This document shows, one piece after another, positions 33,166 to 45,850 of a DNA stretch of 64,000 nt (its first letter is position 1; each line of letters begins with the position of its first letter). The DNA is from Hemicordylus capensis (taxonomy: Eukaryota > Chordata > Lepidosauria > Squamata > Cordylidae). A model generated the notes under the pieces. That model searched no databases, was not told where the DNA came from, and was given only the letters and a program-made list of their open reading frames with translations. The DNA is taken from the NCBI RefSeq assembly GCF_027244095.1, contig NC_069657.1, positions 247,048,674-247,112,673 on the forward strand, read 5' to 3'. A program made the translations under genes and the position numbers.

Positions 33166-34739
33166 GCTTATTGCACCAGTTGGAAGGAGGGGTTTCCAAT
33201 AGGACCAGAAGGAAGAGTGTGTGGGATTGATGCATGCCTCATGCTCCAGTGCTCCTGGGAATGCAATTGTCCAGGGCAGATCCCACACCTGCACAAGAGT
33301 TGCTCACCTGGCCACTCTAAATCCCATGCAATTCAAGAGCAATGACTGACAGATAATTGGAGTAAGAGTGCAACTTATTGAGCCAGTACATAAATATTAA
33401 TGGATTACTGCCATAAAAAGAATCAGTAGCATTTCCTTTAGCTAAACTTGCAAAAAGAAAGATATGGTGCTAACAGTAGGATGACACTTTCTCCAGAGTT
33501 TACTTCAGTATTGGAGTAAATTATCTGCAGTGTCAGCTTTTCCTGCCTTACCAGCATCCTCAAGCCAGTTTACCTTCATTCCCAATAATCCTTCCTTTTT
33601 ATTATTCTAGTAGGCCTTGCATTTAATATGGTTACTCCCACAACAAAACGATGTAAAGTACTAAACAAATTGCTTGCTGACGTCAGCACTTAGTATTTCA
33701 ACAGAATACATATTCACAAGGACTGATCTATATTTTGCCAGGTATAGAACAGAGTAATTCATACCTGCCCTGTCAGCTTGCTTAATCATCTTTCCTGGAA
33801 GATATCTTTTGCAACAGGATAGAGTTATTTAATTATTGTAAGAACTTATACCTCCCCTTTCACATCCGCCTCAAAGTCTAACTAAATGTCTTTACGGCGG
33901 GCGGGGGGGGGGGGAGCAATACCAAAACAAACAAAGAAGCAGATTTAAAAAGGAATTGTGATCTAGCAACTAAAAGTCAATAAAATAGCAACCAGACCCT
34001 TAAAGCGGAGGGGGCACGGAGCCATCAAACATCACTAAAAGCCCAAGAGAAGCAGGCAGTCTTTTCCTGGCACTGAAAAGACAGTACATTAGGCACCAGG
34101 TGAACATTCTCAGTGAGGGAATTCCATACAGGGGGTAACTGTATGGTAACTGCATTAGAGAACAGGCCTCTCTATAGCACCCCTCCATCCAATTACCTTC
34201 CAAAGGCTAGTACTATAGTTTGAACACCACTGACTTAATGACTTGCAACTAATAAAACCTTGATACGTTTCATCTTGATTAATTCAAAGGAGACGAAATA
34301 AATGCAAAACCTATATTATATCCAGGGATATGTGGATTACTTTTAAAAATACATTTGTTATGAAAGTGATGGACAGACATCTAACTTGGAATGTGAATCT
34401 TTTTTTTCAGCAGCAGAATTTTTGTCAAAACAAAACATTACCTTTGAGATTACCTGTGGTGCTTTTTATGCCTTCTGAAGGGCTGCAGGAGGTAGATCAT
34501 AAAAGCACACTGAGATCTGTATATATAGCAGGGACACTTCCTCCTTTGTAAATAAGTGTTTTAAAAAACTACATCAGCACCAAGCTGCATTTTTTTCAGA
34601 CTTCTAATCACAAAGCAAAAAGCTGCCACTTCCACTTTGATATTTTATAGATTTTTTTTAAAAAAAATATTAATCAGTGTTAAAATATTATGTCTATCAA
34701 CAACAGATACATAGAAGTAAAATAATTACAAAATAATGT
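33166..34739. other. No recognisable gene
   Basis: At 33840-34210 there is a stretch resembling a LINE 3' UTR (GGAATTCCATACAGGGGGTA) that I cannot place in a family. The rest shows no repeat or coding signature that I recognise; a long G-run is at 33899-33914. Confidence 0.4.
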
Positions 34740-34747
34740 GAGAAGTC

Positions 34748-34988
34748 AGAGTACCTGATGGCAATACCTTGAACTGCGGGAAAGAAAGAGCAACTGAGAT
34801 TAGTTTCGAAGCTTCAAGAACTTGGTACATGTGTGTCTTCATCAGAGGCCCTTCAGAGCCATGTGCATTCTCATTCTATATTGGAAGGAAAGGTTCTTTC
34901 AGCATTGCTTTGGACGATGGAGAAACCTTCCGGATGGACCTACCCAATTTGCCGGAATTAGCTTTTGGATCCCACCACATGAATTGGT
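34748..34988 (+). other. Unidentified open frame ending at a strong splice donor
   Basis: An open frame on the plus strand reads R-V-P-D-G-N-T-L-N-C-G-K, then SFEASRTWYMCVFIRG, SFYIGRKGSFSIALDDGE and L-A-F-G-S-H-H-M-N-W-L. A GTAAGA donor-like site follows at 34999-35006. I recognise no family. The upstream AG has a poor pyrimidine tract, so it may not be an exon. On the other strand the same DNA carries a CTGATGAAG ... CGAAAC pattern seen in some retroelements, so it may be antisense of a repeat. Confidence 0.25.
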
Positions 34989-35069
34989 TAAGAGCCATGT
35001 GTAAGAATTTCTACTCTATCCAATGTTCCTGACATCTTCGGGGCAACTCTGAACAGAACACACTGAAGT

Positions 35070-36510
35070 AGTCATAAGAACATAAATAAGAACAGCCCAG
35101 CTGGACCAGACAAGGCCTATCAAGTCCAGCATCCTGTTTCACACAGTGACCTAACAGATGTCTCTGGGAGGCCCACAGGCAAGAGCTGAGGGCATGCCCT
35201 CTCTCCAGCTGTGGCTCCCCTCCAACTGGGATTTAAAAGTGACTTGCCTCTGAGGCCGGAGGTAACCCATAGCCATCAGACTAGTAGCCACTGATAGACT
35301 TGTCCTCCATGAGTTTATCTAAGCCCTTCTTAAAGCCATCTGGGCTGGTGGCTGTCACCACATCTTGTGGCAGAGAATTCCATAGGTTAATTACTGTATG
35401 TGTTGTGTTAGAAAGTACTTCCTTTTGTCGGTCCTAAATTTCTTGGTAATAATTCTCATGGGATGACCCTTGGTTCTAGTGTTATGTGAGAGGGAGAAAT
35501 ATTTCTCTCTCTCTCCACACCATGCATAATTTTGTAGACCTCTATCATGTTACCCCTCAGTCATCTTTTTTCTAAACTAAAAATTCCCAGATGTTGTAGC
35601 CTTACCTCGCAAGAAAGGTGCTCTAGGCCCCTGATCACCTCGGTTGTCCTCTTCCACACCTTCTCCAGTTCTTTAATGTCATTTTGCCAGAACTGTACAC
35701 AGTACTCCAAATGTGGCTGCACCATAGATTTGTATAAGAACATTATGATATTAGCAGTTTTATTTTCAATCCCCTTCCTAATGATTCAAGCATGGAATTG
35801 GCCTTTCTCACAGTTGCCGCACATTGTGTCGACACTTTCAACGAGCTATCCACCACAGGGCTGTTCTTACATGTTTATGTCTTATGTTCTTAAGTTGAGT
35901 TGTTGGTTTTTTTGGCCCCAATGTGCATCACTTTACACTTGCTAACATTGAAACACATCTGCCATTTTGTCACCCACTCACCCAGTTTGGAAAGATCCTT
36001 TTGGAGCTCCTCACGATCTCTTTTGGATTTCACTACCCTAAATAGTTTGGTGTTTGAAGCTGCTTACCCCAACCTCTAGATCATTTATGAATAAGTTAAA
36101 AAGCACTGGTCCCAGGACAAATCCCTGGGGGACCCCACTTCTTACTTCCCTCCATTTAGATAACTGTGCATTTATTCCTACCCTCTGTTCCCTGTCCTTC
36201 AACCAGCTACTAATTCACACACGAACCTCTCCCCTTATCTCATGACAGCTAAGTTTTCTCAAGAGTCTTTGATGAGGTCCAAGTATACTATGTCAGCTGG
36301 ATCACCTTTATCCATATGCCTGTTGACACTCTCAAAGAACTCCAAAAGGTTAGTGAGGCAAGATTTGCTTTTGCAGAAGCCATGCTGGTTCTCTTTCAGC
36401 AGGGTATGCTCTTGCTCTTTTATACACTTAGCAATTTTATCTTTGAGAATGCTTTCCATCAGTTTGCCTGGCACAGACCAATTTGCCCAGCACATTCCAG
36501 CCTTACGGTG
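35070..36510 (-). mobile_element. CR1-type LINE, 3' half
   Basis: The 3' end starts (plus orientation) CATAAGAACATAAATAAGAACAGCCC. On the minus strand 35561-35743 encodes FLYKSMVQPHLEYCVQFW and 36259-36495 encodes LLKENQHGFCKSKSCLTNLL and G-D-P-A-D-I-V-Y-L-D. There are multiple frame breaks and internal deletions. Confidence 0.9.
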
Positions 36511-37189
36511 ATAAAATCATAAATGGTTGCCAGATTAGCATCTGATGAAAAGGACAGAACAGATCTGATAACCATCATCCATCCATTCATCCATCAGCTT
36601 GTAGTATTTTAGTTTCATTTGACTGAATACACCATAGCCACCTCTGAAAGTTGAAATTCTCATGTACTTTTAAGAGATGCACAGAGAAGGTAATTTCAGC
36701 AGGTGCAAAAAAGTTGCACATACTGAAATTCCCTCTTTTGTCCATCAATTAAAGGTACAGGAGGATGTTCTCTTTTCCATATGGCAGCCCAAGTACTGCA
36801 TCATCTTCAATATTCTCTTTCAGTACTTTACATAATTTCCCTCTTCATTTTAGTAGGGTTAGTACCTACTTTGCATGCAAACCATTCAGATTTGCCATGG
36901 AATCCATGGTGAGTGGTAGTTTGAGGCCTATGCCTTTCAGTTCTCCTTTTGAAAAAATGACATATAAGACATCCTTGCTTGGCACACAAACCTAATACTC
37001 TAAAGGCTTCAAAGTAGGCAGTGGAATGCAGTATTTAAATAGGAGATGCTTACATTGTAATTCAGAATCTAAGCTCAGATGTGATCCTTCATGGTCCTGG
37101 CAGTGACACAGGCATTTCTCAAAGTCATGTGTGAATTATGTGTTTCCAAGGGATTGATAGTGGAGAATTGTAGTGGAATTGTAGTGACA
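36511..37189. other. No recognisable gene
   Basis: No repeat or coding signature that I recognise. Confidence 0.4.
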
Positions 37190-37345
37190 GTGGAGAGCAG
37201 AAGGTTCCAAGTTCCCTCTCTGGCATCTCCCAAGATAGGGCTGAGACAGATTCCTGCCTGCAAACTTGGAGAAGCTGGTGCCAGTCTGTGGAGACAATAC
37301 TGGGCTAGATGGACCAATATATGGCAGCTTCCTATGTTCCTATGC
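37190..37345 (+). mobile_element. 5S-like SINE, 3' half only
   Basis: It starts at GAGCAGAAGGTTCCAAGTTC and ends AGCTTCCTATGTTCCTATG. The 5S-like head is missing. Confidence 0.75.
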
Positions 37346-38205
37346 AGGTATGGGCTGCTGCTCCCATCTGTCTGTCCTGGATTTGCAGGGCATTAGAGCC
37401 CAAGAAGGGGGAAGCTGGAAGAAAGTACTTTTATCAGCTTGGCTGAAAGAGATGTAAATGTCTATCTGCCACTGGCACAATTCTGTGGAAAGCACCTGAG
37501 CCATAACACAGAGCAAAGGTGGAGCCCAGAGGTCAAAGGCAATGACTCTCTGGCTTGCTATTTAATAGAGACTTCAACAAACTGTGAGATTTGTACAAAC
37601 CTCATGAAAAAAATTGGAACTATCAATTTTTTTCAACTGTAACAACTGATCTCATCCTCCACAGGCAAGCAGATCTTAAAGAAGCCCATTCCCATGATGT
37701 ATTTTCAGAAAACAAAAGCCAATAATTCAATTTGCAATTAACTGTGTGGGATTTTGAAGCTTTCATCCTTATAGCATTCCTGAAGTTTCTCATTTTTTCA
37801 GTACTGGTGGGAGGGACATGACTCATTAGCAAACCTCTTTCTAAGGCTACAGTTTCAAAGCAAGCAAGAATGGCAAATCCATTTGTAAGTTGTTCCCAGT
37901 TTTAATCAGTCAGTAGATAAAGCAACTGAAGTTTTGGTTTGATTAATGCATGGAAGTTAATTTTCATTGGTGGCTCTGCCAGTTAAGAACACATATGTTT
38001 TATTTTTTCTGATGCTGTTTTGATTCTGGGATGTAGGGACTGAAAAAGAATATGCTATGCAAGTATTATGCAAATATAATATTTTAAATATAAAATATGT
38101 AATGTAATATTTAGTTAATTAAAAGGCATATTATGACTCAAAATATTTTTAATTGCTTAACAGCCCTAATTGTTTCCAGTCAGAAACTGGAAGGTATTTT
38201 CAAGG
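37346..38205. other. No recognisable gene
   Basis: AT-rich DNA with no conserved frame or named repeat. Confidence 0.4.
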
Positions 38206-38505
38206 GAGGAGAGCTGGTCTTGGGGTAGCAAGCATGACTTTGTCCCCTTACTAAGCAGGGTCCATCCTGGTTGCATAAGAATGGGAGACTACATGTGAGC
38301 AATGTAAGATATTCCCCTCAGGGGATGGAGCTGCTCTGGGAAGAGCAGAAGGTTCCAAGTTCCCCCCACAACGTCTTCAAGATAGGACTGAGAGAGATTC
38401 CTGCCTGCAACCCTGGAGAAGCTGCTGCAAGTTTGTGTAGACAATACTGAGCTAGATGGACCAATGATCTGACTCGGTATATGGTAGCTTCCTATCTTCC
38501 TCTGT
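38206..38505 (+). mobile_element. SINE with 5S-rRNA-like head
   Basis: GGAGAGCTGGTCTTGGGGTA, then CTAAGCAGGGTCCATCCTGG and AATGGGAGAC, ending AGCTTCCTATCTTCC. It is collinear with 4197-4500 and 30045-30345. Confidence 0.83.
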
Positions 38506-39280
38506 TCACATTGCTCTAGCTCATGGGTATAACAGGCCATTGCTGAGCTAATTTCACTTCCATTTGTCCAGAAGGCACCATAATTCTGATTTGATTGCCT
38601 ATTGAGTGTCTTGAATGAGTCTTGGGTCAGCTGGAACCATTTAATGCAATGATTTGCTGTGCTATAAAATTCCTGCTGTCCCAATAATTCCCAAGAGGTG
38701 AACATGCAAGCATGTAGAGAGCTGGAAAAGCTGAAAAGGTCACTACAAAGTCCAAATAACCATCTGCTTAGTCGCCTATCAACACATCAGTGTTCTGTTC
38801 CAGCTGATATGGAACCCTAGGCACATTTTGCCTGGCACATTGAGTATTTGAAGATGGGCATTAAGTGCTTCAAAAGGTTTCATGGTGCCCATTTTTGAGA
38901 AAGAACAGCTGGATTCTAGCTTGGGCGTTAAGTTCCCATTGTCAGAGGACTTACTGGACACACAATGTACTTAACCACTACTTGATAAGCAACAAAATGC
39001 TTGCTAACATTTCCTGGTTGTTTAAGATGGTTCTTTCATCATTTAGAACACCCATATTTGTTATGCCAAAATGACAGAAGGCTATAAAGTGGGTACATGG
39101 TAGGAAGGCACATGTGGCTGAATGCATGACTTTAAGGAGAAAGATACCATTGCTTTGTTCACCATGAATGCAGTCATTCGTTCCACCGGATGGTTGCAAT
39201 AATAGTTTCCAAGTGCAGTCATGATGAAAGTTAAGTAATGGTCTGCTTCCTTCCTTCATTATTTAGTCATAAATACTTAC

Positions 39281-39363
39281 CCGTAACCCTCTGGAAGAAA
39301 ACTTAGTGGCCCCATGTGTCCACCAGTCAAACAGCAACACCGTGCCAGCCAAAGACATCACAG
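39281..39363 (-). CDS. Candidate start-codon exon for CRISP A (weak)
   Basis: On the minus strand there is an acceptor (TACAAAAACAG), then five bases, ATG at 39356-39358, 26 open codons, and a perfect donor GTAAGT directly after 39281. It reads MSLAGTVLLFDWWTHG and ends in phase 0, matching the phase-0 start of the exon at 29497. That layout equals the signal-peptide exon of CRISP genes. Against it, the hydrophobic core is short and followed by Asp-Trp-Trp, and no promoter is visible. It may be chance or an exon of something else. Confidence 0.28.
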
Positions 39364-39364
39364 C

Positions 39365-40639
39365 TGTTTTTGTATAGTTGGGGTATTCCACAGACATGCA
39401 GGAAAAAATTAGCCCCCACCCACCCCCAAAAATCACAAGGCATGTACAAACATTACCAAGCAGAGTAAAGCAGTACAGTAAAACAAATCAGCTGTACTAA
39501 ACAAGAACAAGGGCGAGGGTGTGGGGACAGAACAGATATGTATTCATTGAGCAGAAATAAAAATCTCAAAAATAACTGTGACAAATAACTGTGCCTGCCC
39601 TCTCAAATGAACACCGCAACACACAACAAACACACACCACAGCATCTTGCATGCATGCATCCCACTTGGGACTCTAAGAGTCTTGCTGGAGCATACAATA
39701 GATCTCTCCATGTTATAACGAGTTCAGGGTTCATCAGAATGTCAAATGCATTGTCATTGTGATATCGGCGAGTTGATTTGATACTGTGTACAGCACCATG
39801 CGGCATGCTGCAGAGTGCATACAACGTAACACACTTATGTTTGCGTGTGACATGTTGTGGTGCATATTTGCATATGGCATGCTGTGGAACCTGTTTACAA
39901 GTGGTGTGTGTGTTTGCGGTGTGTTGCAGAGTCAGCCAAAATGAAGACAGCACTCTCTTTTGACACTGTCATTAGCCCAATATAGACATTATGCTGTAAA
40001 TGTATATGGATGTCTGTATACTGTACATGTGTTTGTGTGAATGACTGTACCTGTGTTCATTTTAAAAGTGAAACTGGATCCAGGCCTTTCAAATGCATGG
40101 TACAGATAGGAAGTGTACTGCTTTACCTGCATTCATCATAATGTGTGAATGACTATACCTATGTGCAGGTCTGTACCTGTATACACTGTACACTTGTACA
40201 AGTGTTGAACATAATGTGTGAATGGGCTTATTGTGATTGGAGTTTCTGTGTCTCAGGAAGCTGAATCAGATTCTTTGGCACTTTCAAATATGTATCTGAG
40301 TTTTAAGTTGTGAGGCCTTATGCTATCAGTTTCCCCTATGCTCTCATTTCCCTCCATTCCTTACAGATTATCTTGCAGTTTACTGTTATGCATCCATATA
40401 GGAAACGCAAAAGGAATAAGTCTTTTGCTGATTTTTGTTTTCAAAGTATGCAACTGATTTTGTTCTGTGCCCATCCTCCCATTGCAGAGGAATGTGCAAC
40501 TTTCTACCACCAAAGAATTCCCTTTTTGGATAAGAAAGCAAAACTTGTAATCCATTTAAGTGTGTGTGTGTGTGTGTTTTGAAGCATTTAATTATCTCAT
40601 TCTGCCATACTGGATTTCCAGAGTGGCTCAGGTAAAAAT
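39365..40639. other. No recognisable gene; TGTG-rich stretches
   Basis: At 39780-39930 GCATGCTG- and TGTGTTG-like words recur loosely. Nothing coding is recognised. A (GT)n tract lies at 40560-40578. Confidence 0.4.
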
Positions 40640-41085
40640 AAAACAACAACAAAATGCAAACCATTTATATAACATAGGAATAAAGAATGAGTAATAAAAG
40701 CAGAGTTAAAAGCCAAAAATCTAAAGCCCTGAAAAATAATAATTTAAAAATTCTCTAGTGCCAAAAAGATAGTAAACCTGGGGTCAGGTAAGTCTCTGGA
40801 AAAGACTTCCAAAGACAGGGAGCCACAATAGAAAAGGTCCTGTCTCATCCATCTCACTTCTGATGGCAGGCAGTGGGCAGGAGGCTGGACAAAGACATCT
40901 GAGATAAGATCTCAGTACATTGACTGGCTTGTGTGGGAAAAGATTGGCCTTGGGTTCACCAAGTCCTAGGCCATTTAGGGCTTAAGAAGTGCTTCCAACA
41001 GTGTCCGGCAATGATCTGGGTGTCAGTGTAACTGTTTAAAAACTGGCATGATGTGAAGCATATGACTGGTCCTAGTTTGTAGCTT
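40640..41085 (-). mobile_element. LINE 3' UTR relic
   Basis: In plus orientation it shows AGGGAGCCACAATAGAAAAGG, CTAGGCCATTTAGGGCTTAA and a GTCAGTGTAACTG phrase, as in L2-like 3' regions such as 31740-31830. Old and diverged. Confidence 0.55.
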
Positions 41086-42011
41086 TCCTGCTGTATTTTG
41101 GTTAAGGTTGGACTCACAGTCACTTCCCACCTTCGTGGAGGCAAGGGACCTATTAGGATGGTCCACCCGAGAAGGTTATTGGATCCAATAGGATTTCAAG
41201 AAGCCTTGGAGGGATTTAGTGTTGGCTCTGCCAGTGATCCTGTTGATGCCCTGGTGGAGAATTGGAACAGCAAACTCACCGAGGAAGTAGACATGATTGC
41301 TCCTAAGCATCCTCTCCAATCCGCTACAAAACTGGCCTCTTGGTATACAGAAGAACTATGGGGCCTGAAGCGGTGAGGTAGACGACTGGAGTGCAAGTGG
41401 AGAAAGACTTGGCTTGAATCTGACAGATTGCAACATAGAGCTCATTTGAAGACTTATGTTCAGGCAATACGTGCGGCAAAGAAGCATCTGCAAGTTCATG
41501 TCTGGCGGAGTTGTTCAGGGTTGTGAAAGGCCTAGTATGTGCCCCTCCTCCTTTGAATCAGAATCTGTAAACATCGATCACCTGCTGTGATGTGTTTAAC
41601 GAATTCTTTGTGGGGGAAATATCTCGTATTCAGGCTGATTTAAACTCCATCTCCACAATTACTTCAGTGTCTGATGTGGAGCTGTCCAGCGACTCCTCTC
41701 ATGTGATTAGGTTGGATCAGTTCCAGTTTGTGACTCCTGAGGATATGGACAAGCTGATTGGAATGGTGCGGCCTACCACCTGTTCTCTTGACCCTTGCCC
41801 GACATGGCTTATACTGTCTAGCAACGGGGTTGTTGTAGAAGGCCTGGTAGAGGTTATAAAAGCATCTCTGAGGGAAGGTAGGATGCCTCCTTGTCTTAAG
41901 GAGGAAATTATTAGACTGCTTCTGAAGAAGCCTACCTTGGGTCCCTCAGAGTTGAGCAACTACAGGCCTGTCTCCAACCTTCCATGGCTGGGCAAGGTAA
42001 TTGAAAGGGTG
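41086..42011 (+). mobile_element. L2-like LINE, 5' part (split by hAT)
   Basis: Frames 41098-41376 (MVHPRRLLDPIGFQEALEGF, ASWYTEELWGLKR) and 41592-42026 (MVRPTTCSLDPCPTWL, LSNYRPVSNLPWLGKVIE) cover the region between endonuclease and reverse transcriptase of an L2-type ORF2. The frame stops at 42011, where the hAT element starts, and L2 resumes at 48835. Confidence 0.92.
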
Positions 42012-42265
42012 CAGAGGCGTAACTAGGGAAAACGGCGCCCGGGGCAAGCACTGAAATTGCGCCCCCCCCCCCGCGCCCCTCCCCCAGCATACATACATCT
42101 GACTGACACACATGTTTCAGAAAACTTTTATTTAAAAAATTTTAAAAATCACAAAAATCACAAAAAAATTCAAAATGCAATAAATAACCAAAAATGCGAT
42201 AAATAACCAAAAATGCGATAAATAACCAAAAATGCGATAAATATCCAAAAATATATAACCTAAAA

Positions 42266-44920
42266 TCATAACTGGGCCCTCCTTGCTTTCATGGATGCAA
42301 ATTGGTCTATGATGCCATCAAAGTTAGTTTTGTCCGTTTCCTCTCTCTCTATGCTCAGCAGAGCAAGATCACAGAGTCTGTCTTGACCCATGGAAGCTCT
42401 CAGACAGGAAAGTATCAGCTTTAACTTGCTGAATGATCTTTCACAGCTGGCAACGGAAACTGCAACAGTCAGCATGATCTGCAGAGCAATGCAGAAGTTG
42501 GGGAAGGCGGCTTCATCTCCATATTCAACTATAAATTCGAGAAGCTGTTCTGGTGTTGCTACTCTCATGTTGGTCCGTGCTGCTAGCAACATTCTGACGT
42601 CCAAAATCTCGTCATATAGCTGCACATCAACATCAGTCCTGTACATTTGGCAGAAATTTTCACAGTTTGTCTTTAGGTTCTCTCTGTCAGCACTGTAGCA
42701 CAGTCCCTCGATATCGAGAAGGAACCCAAACTTGGCATCAGTGTCATGCAGGCGGGTGAACCTTTCGCCCAGTTCTCTGTTAAGACGGCCGAGTGTTCCC
42801 TTCATGACTCTTTCCATCTCCTCCCTTGCTGTTAACCCAATGTCTCTTGATTTCTCACCAGGCATTCGTTTTTTCCGTCTCGGACGTCTTTCAAAGTCAA
42901 CATCCCATTCTTCACAGAGACGATGTCCTACGTCGAGTGCCTCTCTGACCAGCACTTCTCTCTCACCATCAAAACGAGCCTGGAGGCTTTTCAAATCCAC
43001 AGCAGCATTGTGGAAGTTCATTTTAGGATCCTGCAGTCTCTTTTAAACACTGTCAATTCGAGCGAGGATGTTATTCCAGAAACCTAGAAGAGTCAGAAAA
43101 CAATAGGTCAACAAGTGGCTGCACAGCTGCTCTGCATCACTTCTGCTTTCCTTGCTCTCATCTTCATCATCTATCATGTCCTGAAGAACTTGAAGAATCT
43201 CCTCCAGGTGGTTGTTGACTGGCTTCACTGCTTCCGTCCTTGAGCTCCACCTTGTTTCAGACTCTGACTTAAGAGACACGGGCATGGCGTTTTTGAGTCT
43301 TTGCCAGCGCTGTGTTGAGCAAGAAAAAAACAGGTAGATGGAATCAATGGTTCCAAAAAATGTCACCATCTTCACATCCTCTTGGGCTGCATGTACACCC
43401 ACCAAGTTGAGTGAATGATTGTCGCAATTCACAAACACAGCCAGGTTGTTTTTCTCACGTATCCGTTGGGCAACACCGCTTCTGTGTCCAGCCATCACAG
43501 CAGCATTGTCATAGCACTGTGACCGACAATATTTCAGCTCCATTCCGTCCTTCTCTAACTTATCCAAAATGTCTTTAGTCAAGCTCTCAGCATCCTTCCG
43601 GCTTAGCTCGATAAAACCAAGGAAGGACTCTCTCACACGGACTGTATGACTCTCATAATCAATTTCTACATATCGAACTACTTGTGACATCTGCTCACGG
43701 TGTGCCAGGTCAGGAGTCGAGTCGAACATGAGGCCATAGTATCTTGCTTTGCAAATGCCTCTCAGTAGACTCTTGCGAACAGTGGATGCCATCAGGTGGA
43801 TGAATTCATTCTGGACTGCCGGTGAGAGATAAGAGGGGGATCCAGGATGACGTTCCACATAGGCCAGGTGTTCTCTCATGACTGGGTCATGAGTAGCCAG
43901 TAATTTCACTAAGCAAAGGAAATTTCCTACATTGGTGTCATCCTTGTCTAGATGAATTGACTTCCTATGTCCTCGCAAAGCCAGGTTCTGAGTTGCAAGG
44001 TATTTGATGCAGGAAAGGATTCTTGACAAGATTTCGCACCACCTCTGCTTCTCCTTCTCAATCTGTGATCGAAGTTCCGCATCAACGAGTCCTCTGTTTC
44101 CAGCTATATTTCTTTCCATTTCTTTCCACTGTGTGAAGCACTCCCGATGATTCTTGGCATTCTCATGCACACAAATCCTTTCAGGTGCTTTCCAGTGGTT
44201 GAATCCACTTTCCTGCTCCAATGTCGACTGATGCTCTGATCGGGAAAAGAGGAGACAGCAGAAGCAAAATGCCGACCTCTTAGAAGGGGAATAGAGCAGC
44301 CACTTACGAGTCACCTCCTCACCATGGCCACTTCCCAATCTCTTCCTGAACCAAGTCTTGTTCATCGCACAGTTTCTAATTGGTAGGAAAGGCCCCTCAG
44401 AGTTCTGGAAAAACTTTGCACCCAGCTTAATCATTTCTGTTCTCAGCGTGTCAGGGATAATCGGTCTTCCAGTATCCTGGTCAAACTGCAGAAGTCCGAT
44501 GTCATGCCGCTCAATCACTTCCGGCCTAAGAGTTAGAGGCTCTTGGTCAGCATCTGGTTCAATGCACATACTGTCCTCCTCCTCCTCCTCCTCCTTCTCG
44601 GGTCTAGTCTCACTCTCATCAGTAGACTCGACATCAGCAGCAGCTTGCCCTCCTGTCACGTCCACACTCTCTGTGGCAGCCTCTTCATCTTGCTGGACTT
44701 CCTCCTCCACTTGTGGTGGATTTGCACTTGATCCACCGTCATCTGGCTGGACTTCCTCCTCCACTTGTGCTGGCGGTGGTGCCGGAGGTGGTGTGGAGCT
44801 ACTTGTCCCGGGCCTTGTAAGGAATGACTCGAGGAACCTGCTCGACCTCTGGGCTTCCTCTGCCTCCAGCCGCCGCCTCTTCCGTCCTTCAGCTCCACTT
44901 GCCTTCTTCCGTGGCATCAT
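42266..44920 (-). pseudogene. hAT transposase (Tip100/ZMYM-like), one in-frame stop
   Basis: The enzyme cuts hAT ends and joins them to a new target. The frame starts MMPRKKASGAEGRKRRRLEA, with a basic segment and an acidic, Pro/Glu-rich stretch to about residue 130. A Cys-containing segment around FCFCCLLFSRSEHQS (near 220) fits the TTF-type zinc finger of this group. The DUF4371-like core has FDSTPD and CYDNAAVMAG, candidate catalytic aspartates. The C-terminal dimerisation domain has F-P-N-F-C-I-A-L, VAVSVASCERSFSKLKL (catalytic Glu in C-E-R) and R-L-C-D-L-A-L-L-S-I-E. A TAA at 43043-43045 interrupts an otherwise continuous frame; a C-to-T change from CAA is the simplest origin. Without it the protein would be about 884 residues. 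An AG acceptor (CCCTTAG) 14 bases upstream of the ATG suggests a 5' UTR intron. Confidence 0.93.
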
Positions 44921-45221
44921 GATGTTCGAATCTCTAAGGGAATTTGTTCATTATGTCAACATCCCACTCTTCCTCCAAGGAGCCCAGAGCACCCCCACAC
45001 CTGTGTCTGCATTTGACACCCCTGGTTACACAAAAATGCTTTCCAAGATACTGGAATTCTTGAGAGCCAGCTCACCCCCACAACTGTTCCTGCATTGAAG
45101 TCTAGGCATAGCAAGGTTGTAGTGGGCCCAGAAGAGACAATATTTTAAATTCCTCACCCCCATCAATGAAGCTCAGCACATGAAGCCAAGCAATATTGAC
45201 TTCATTAATATCAAATTAACT

Positions 45222-45600
45222 CATTTACAATAAATTACACTGCTCAACATCAGATTGCTCAGCTCATAAAGTCAAGAAACATTAAATAGAACATCATCCT
45301 TAATTATATTTTAACAGGTTTGTTAAGTTGTGGATGATGCAAGTCAATTAATAGCACTGGAGAAAGACATGATTGAAGTGTTCAGATTAATCCATTTACA
45401 ATAAATTACACTGCTTAACATCAGATTGCTCAGCTCATAAAGTCAAGAAACATTAAATAGAACATCATCCTTAATTATATTTTAACAGGTTTGTTAAATT
45501 GTGGATGATGCAAGTCAATTAATAGCACTAGAGAAAGACATGATTGAAGTGTTCAGATTAATCCATTTACAATAAATTACACTGCTTAACATCAGATTTC
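45222..45600. repeat. 171-bp tandem repeat, about 2.2 copies
   Basis: The phrase CATTTACAATAAATTACACT begins at 45222, 45393 and 45564, exactly 171 bases apart. The first two full units are almost identical, including AGTCAAGAAACATTAAATAG. It lies in the 5' non-coding part of the hAT transposon. Confidence 0.92.
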
Positions 45601-45719
45601 ATTTGACTTAGAAAGGTTTGCTTTACTCACAGTAGGCTGGTTCTAAGCGCTGGTTTGTGGTTGGTTGTGTGCCTGCAGTTCCAGTCAGCAGAGTTGCTAT
45701 TATTGTTTTTTGAGAGAAA

Positions 45720-45850
45720 ATAGTATTAATTTTTTGTATTTCAATTTATTTGTTTTTACATGTTATATCCCGCTCTCCCTCCAAGTAGCCCATTGTGGTG
45801 CACTACCTTCTTAGGTTTTTCCTCACAACAACCCTGTGAATTAGGCTTGT
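45720..45850 (-). mobile_element. CORE-type SINE fragment inside hAT
   Basis: In plus orientation ATATCCCGCTCTCCCTCCAA and CTCACAACAACCCTGTGAA match the reversed core and tail of the SINEs at 21379 and 57845. A smaller trace (CCCACTCTTCCTCCAAGGAG) lies at 44964. Confidence 0.65.

Noticed and set aside
42390-45098. Plus-strand frames opposite the hAT transposase (up to 246 codons)
   Set aside because: They are antisense reflections of the transposase codons and have no start or domain of their own.
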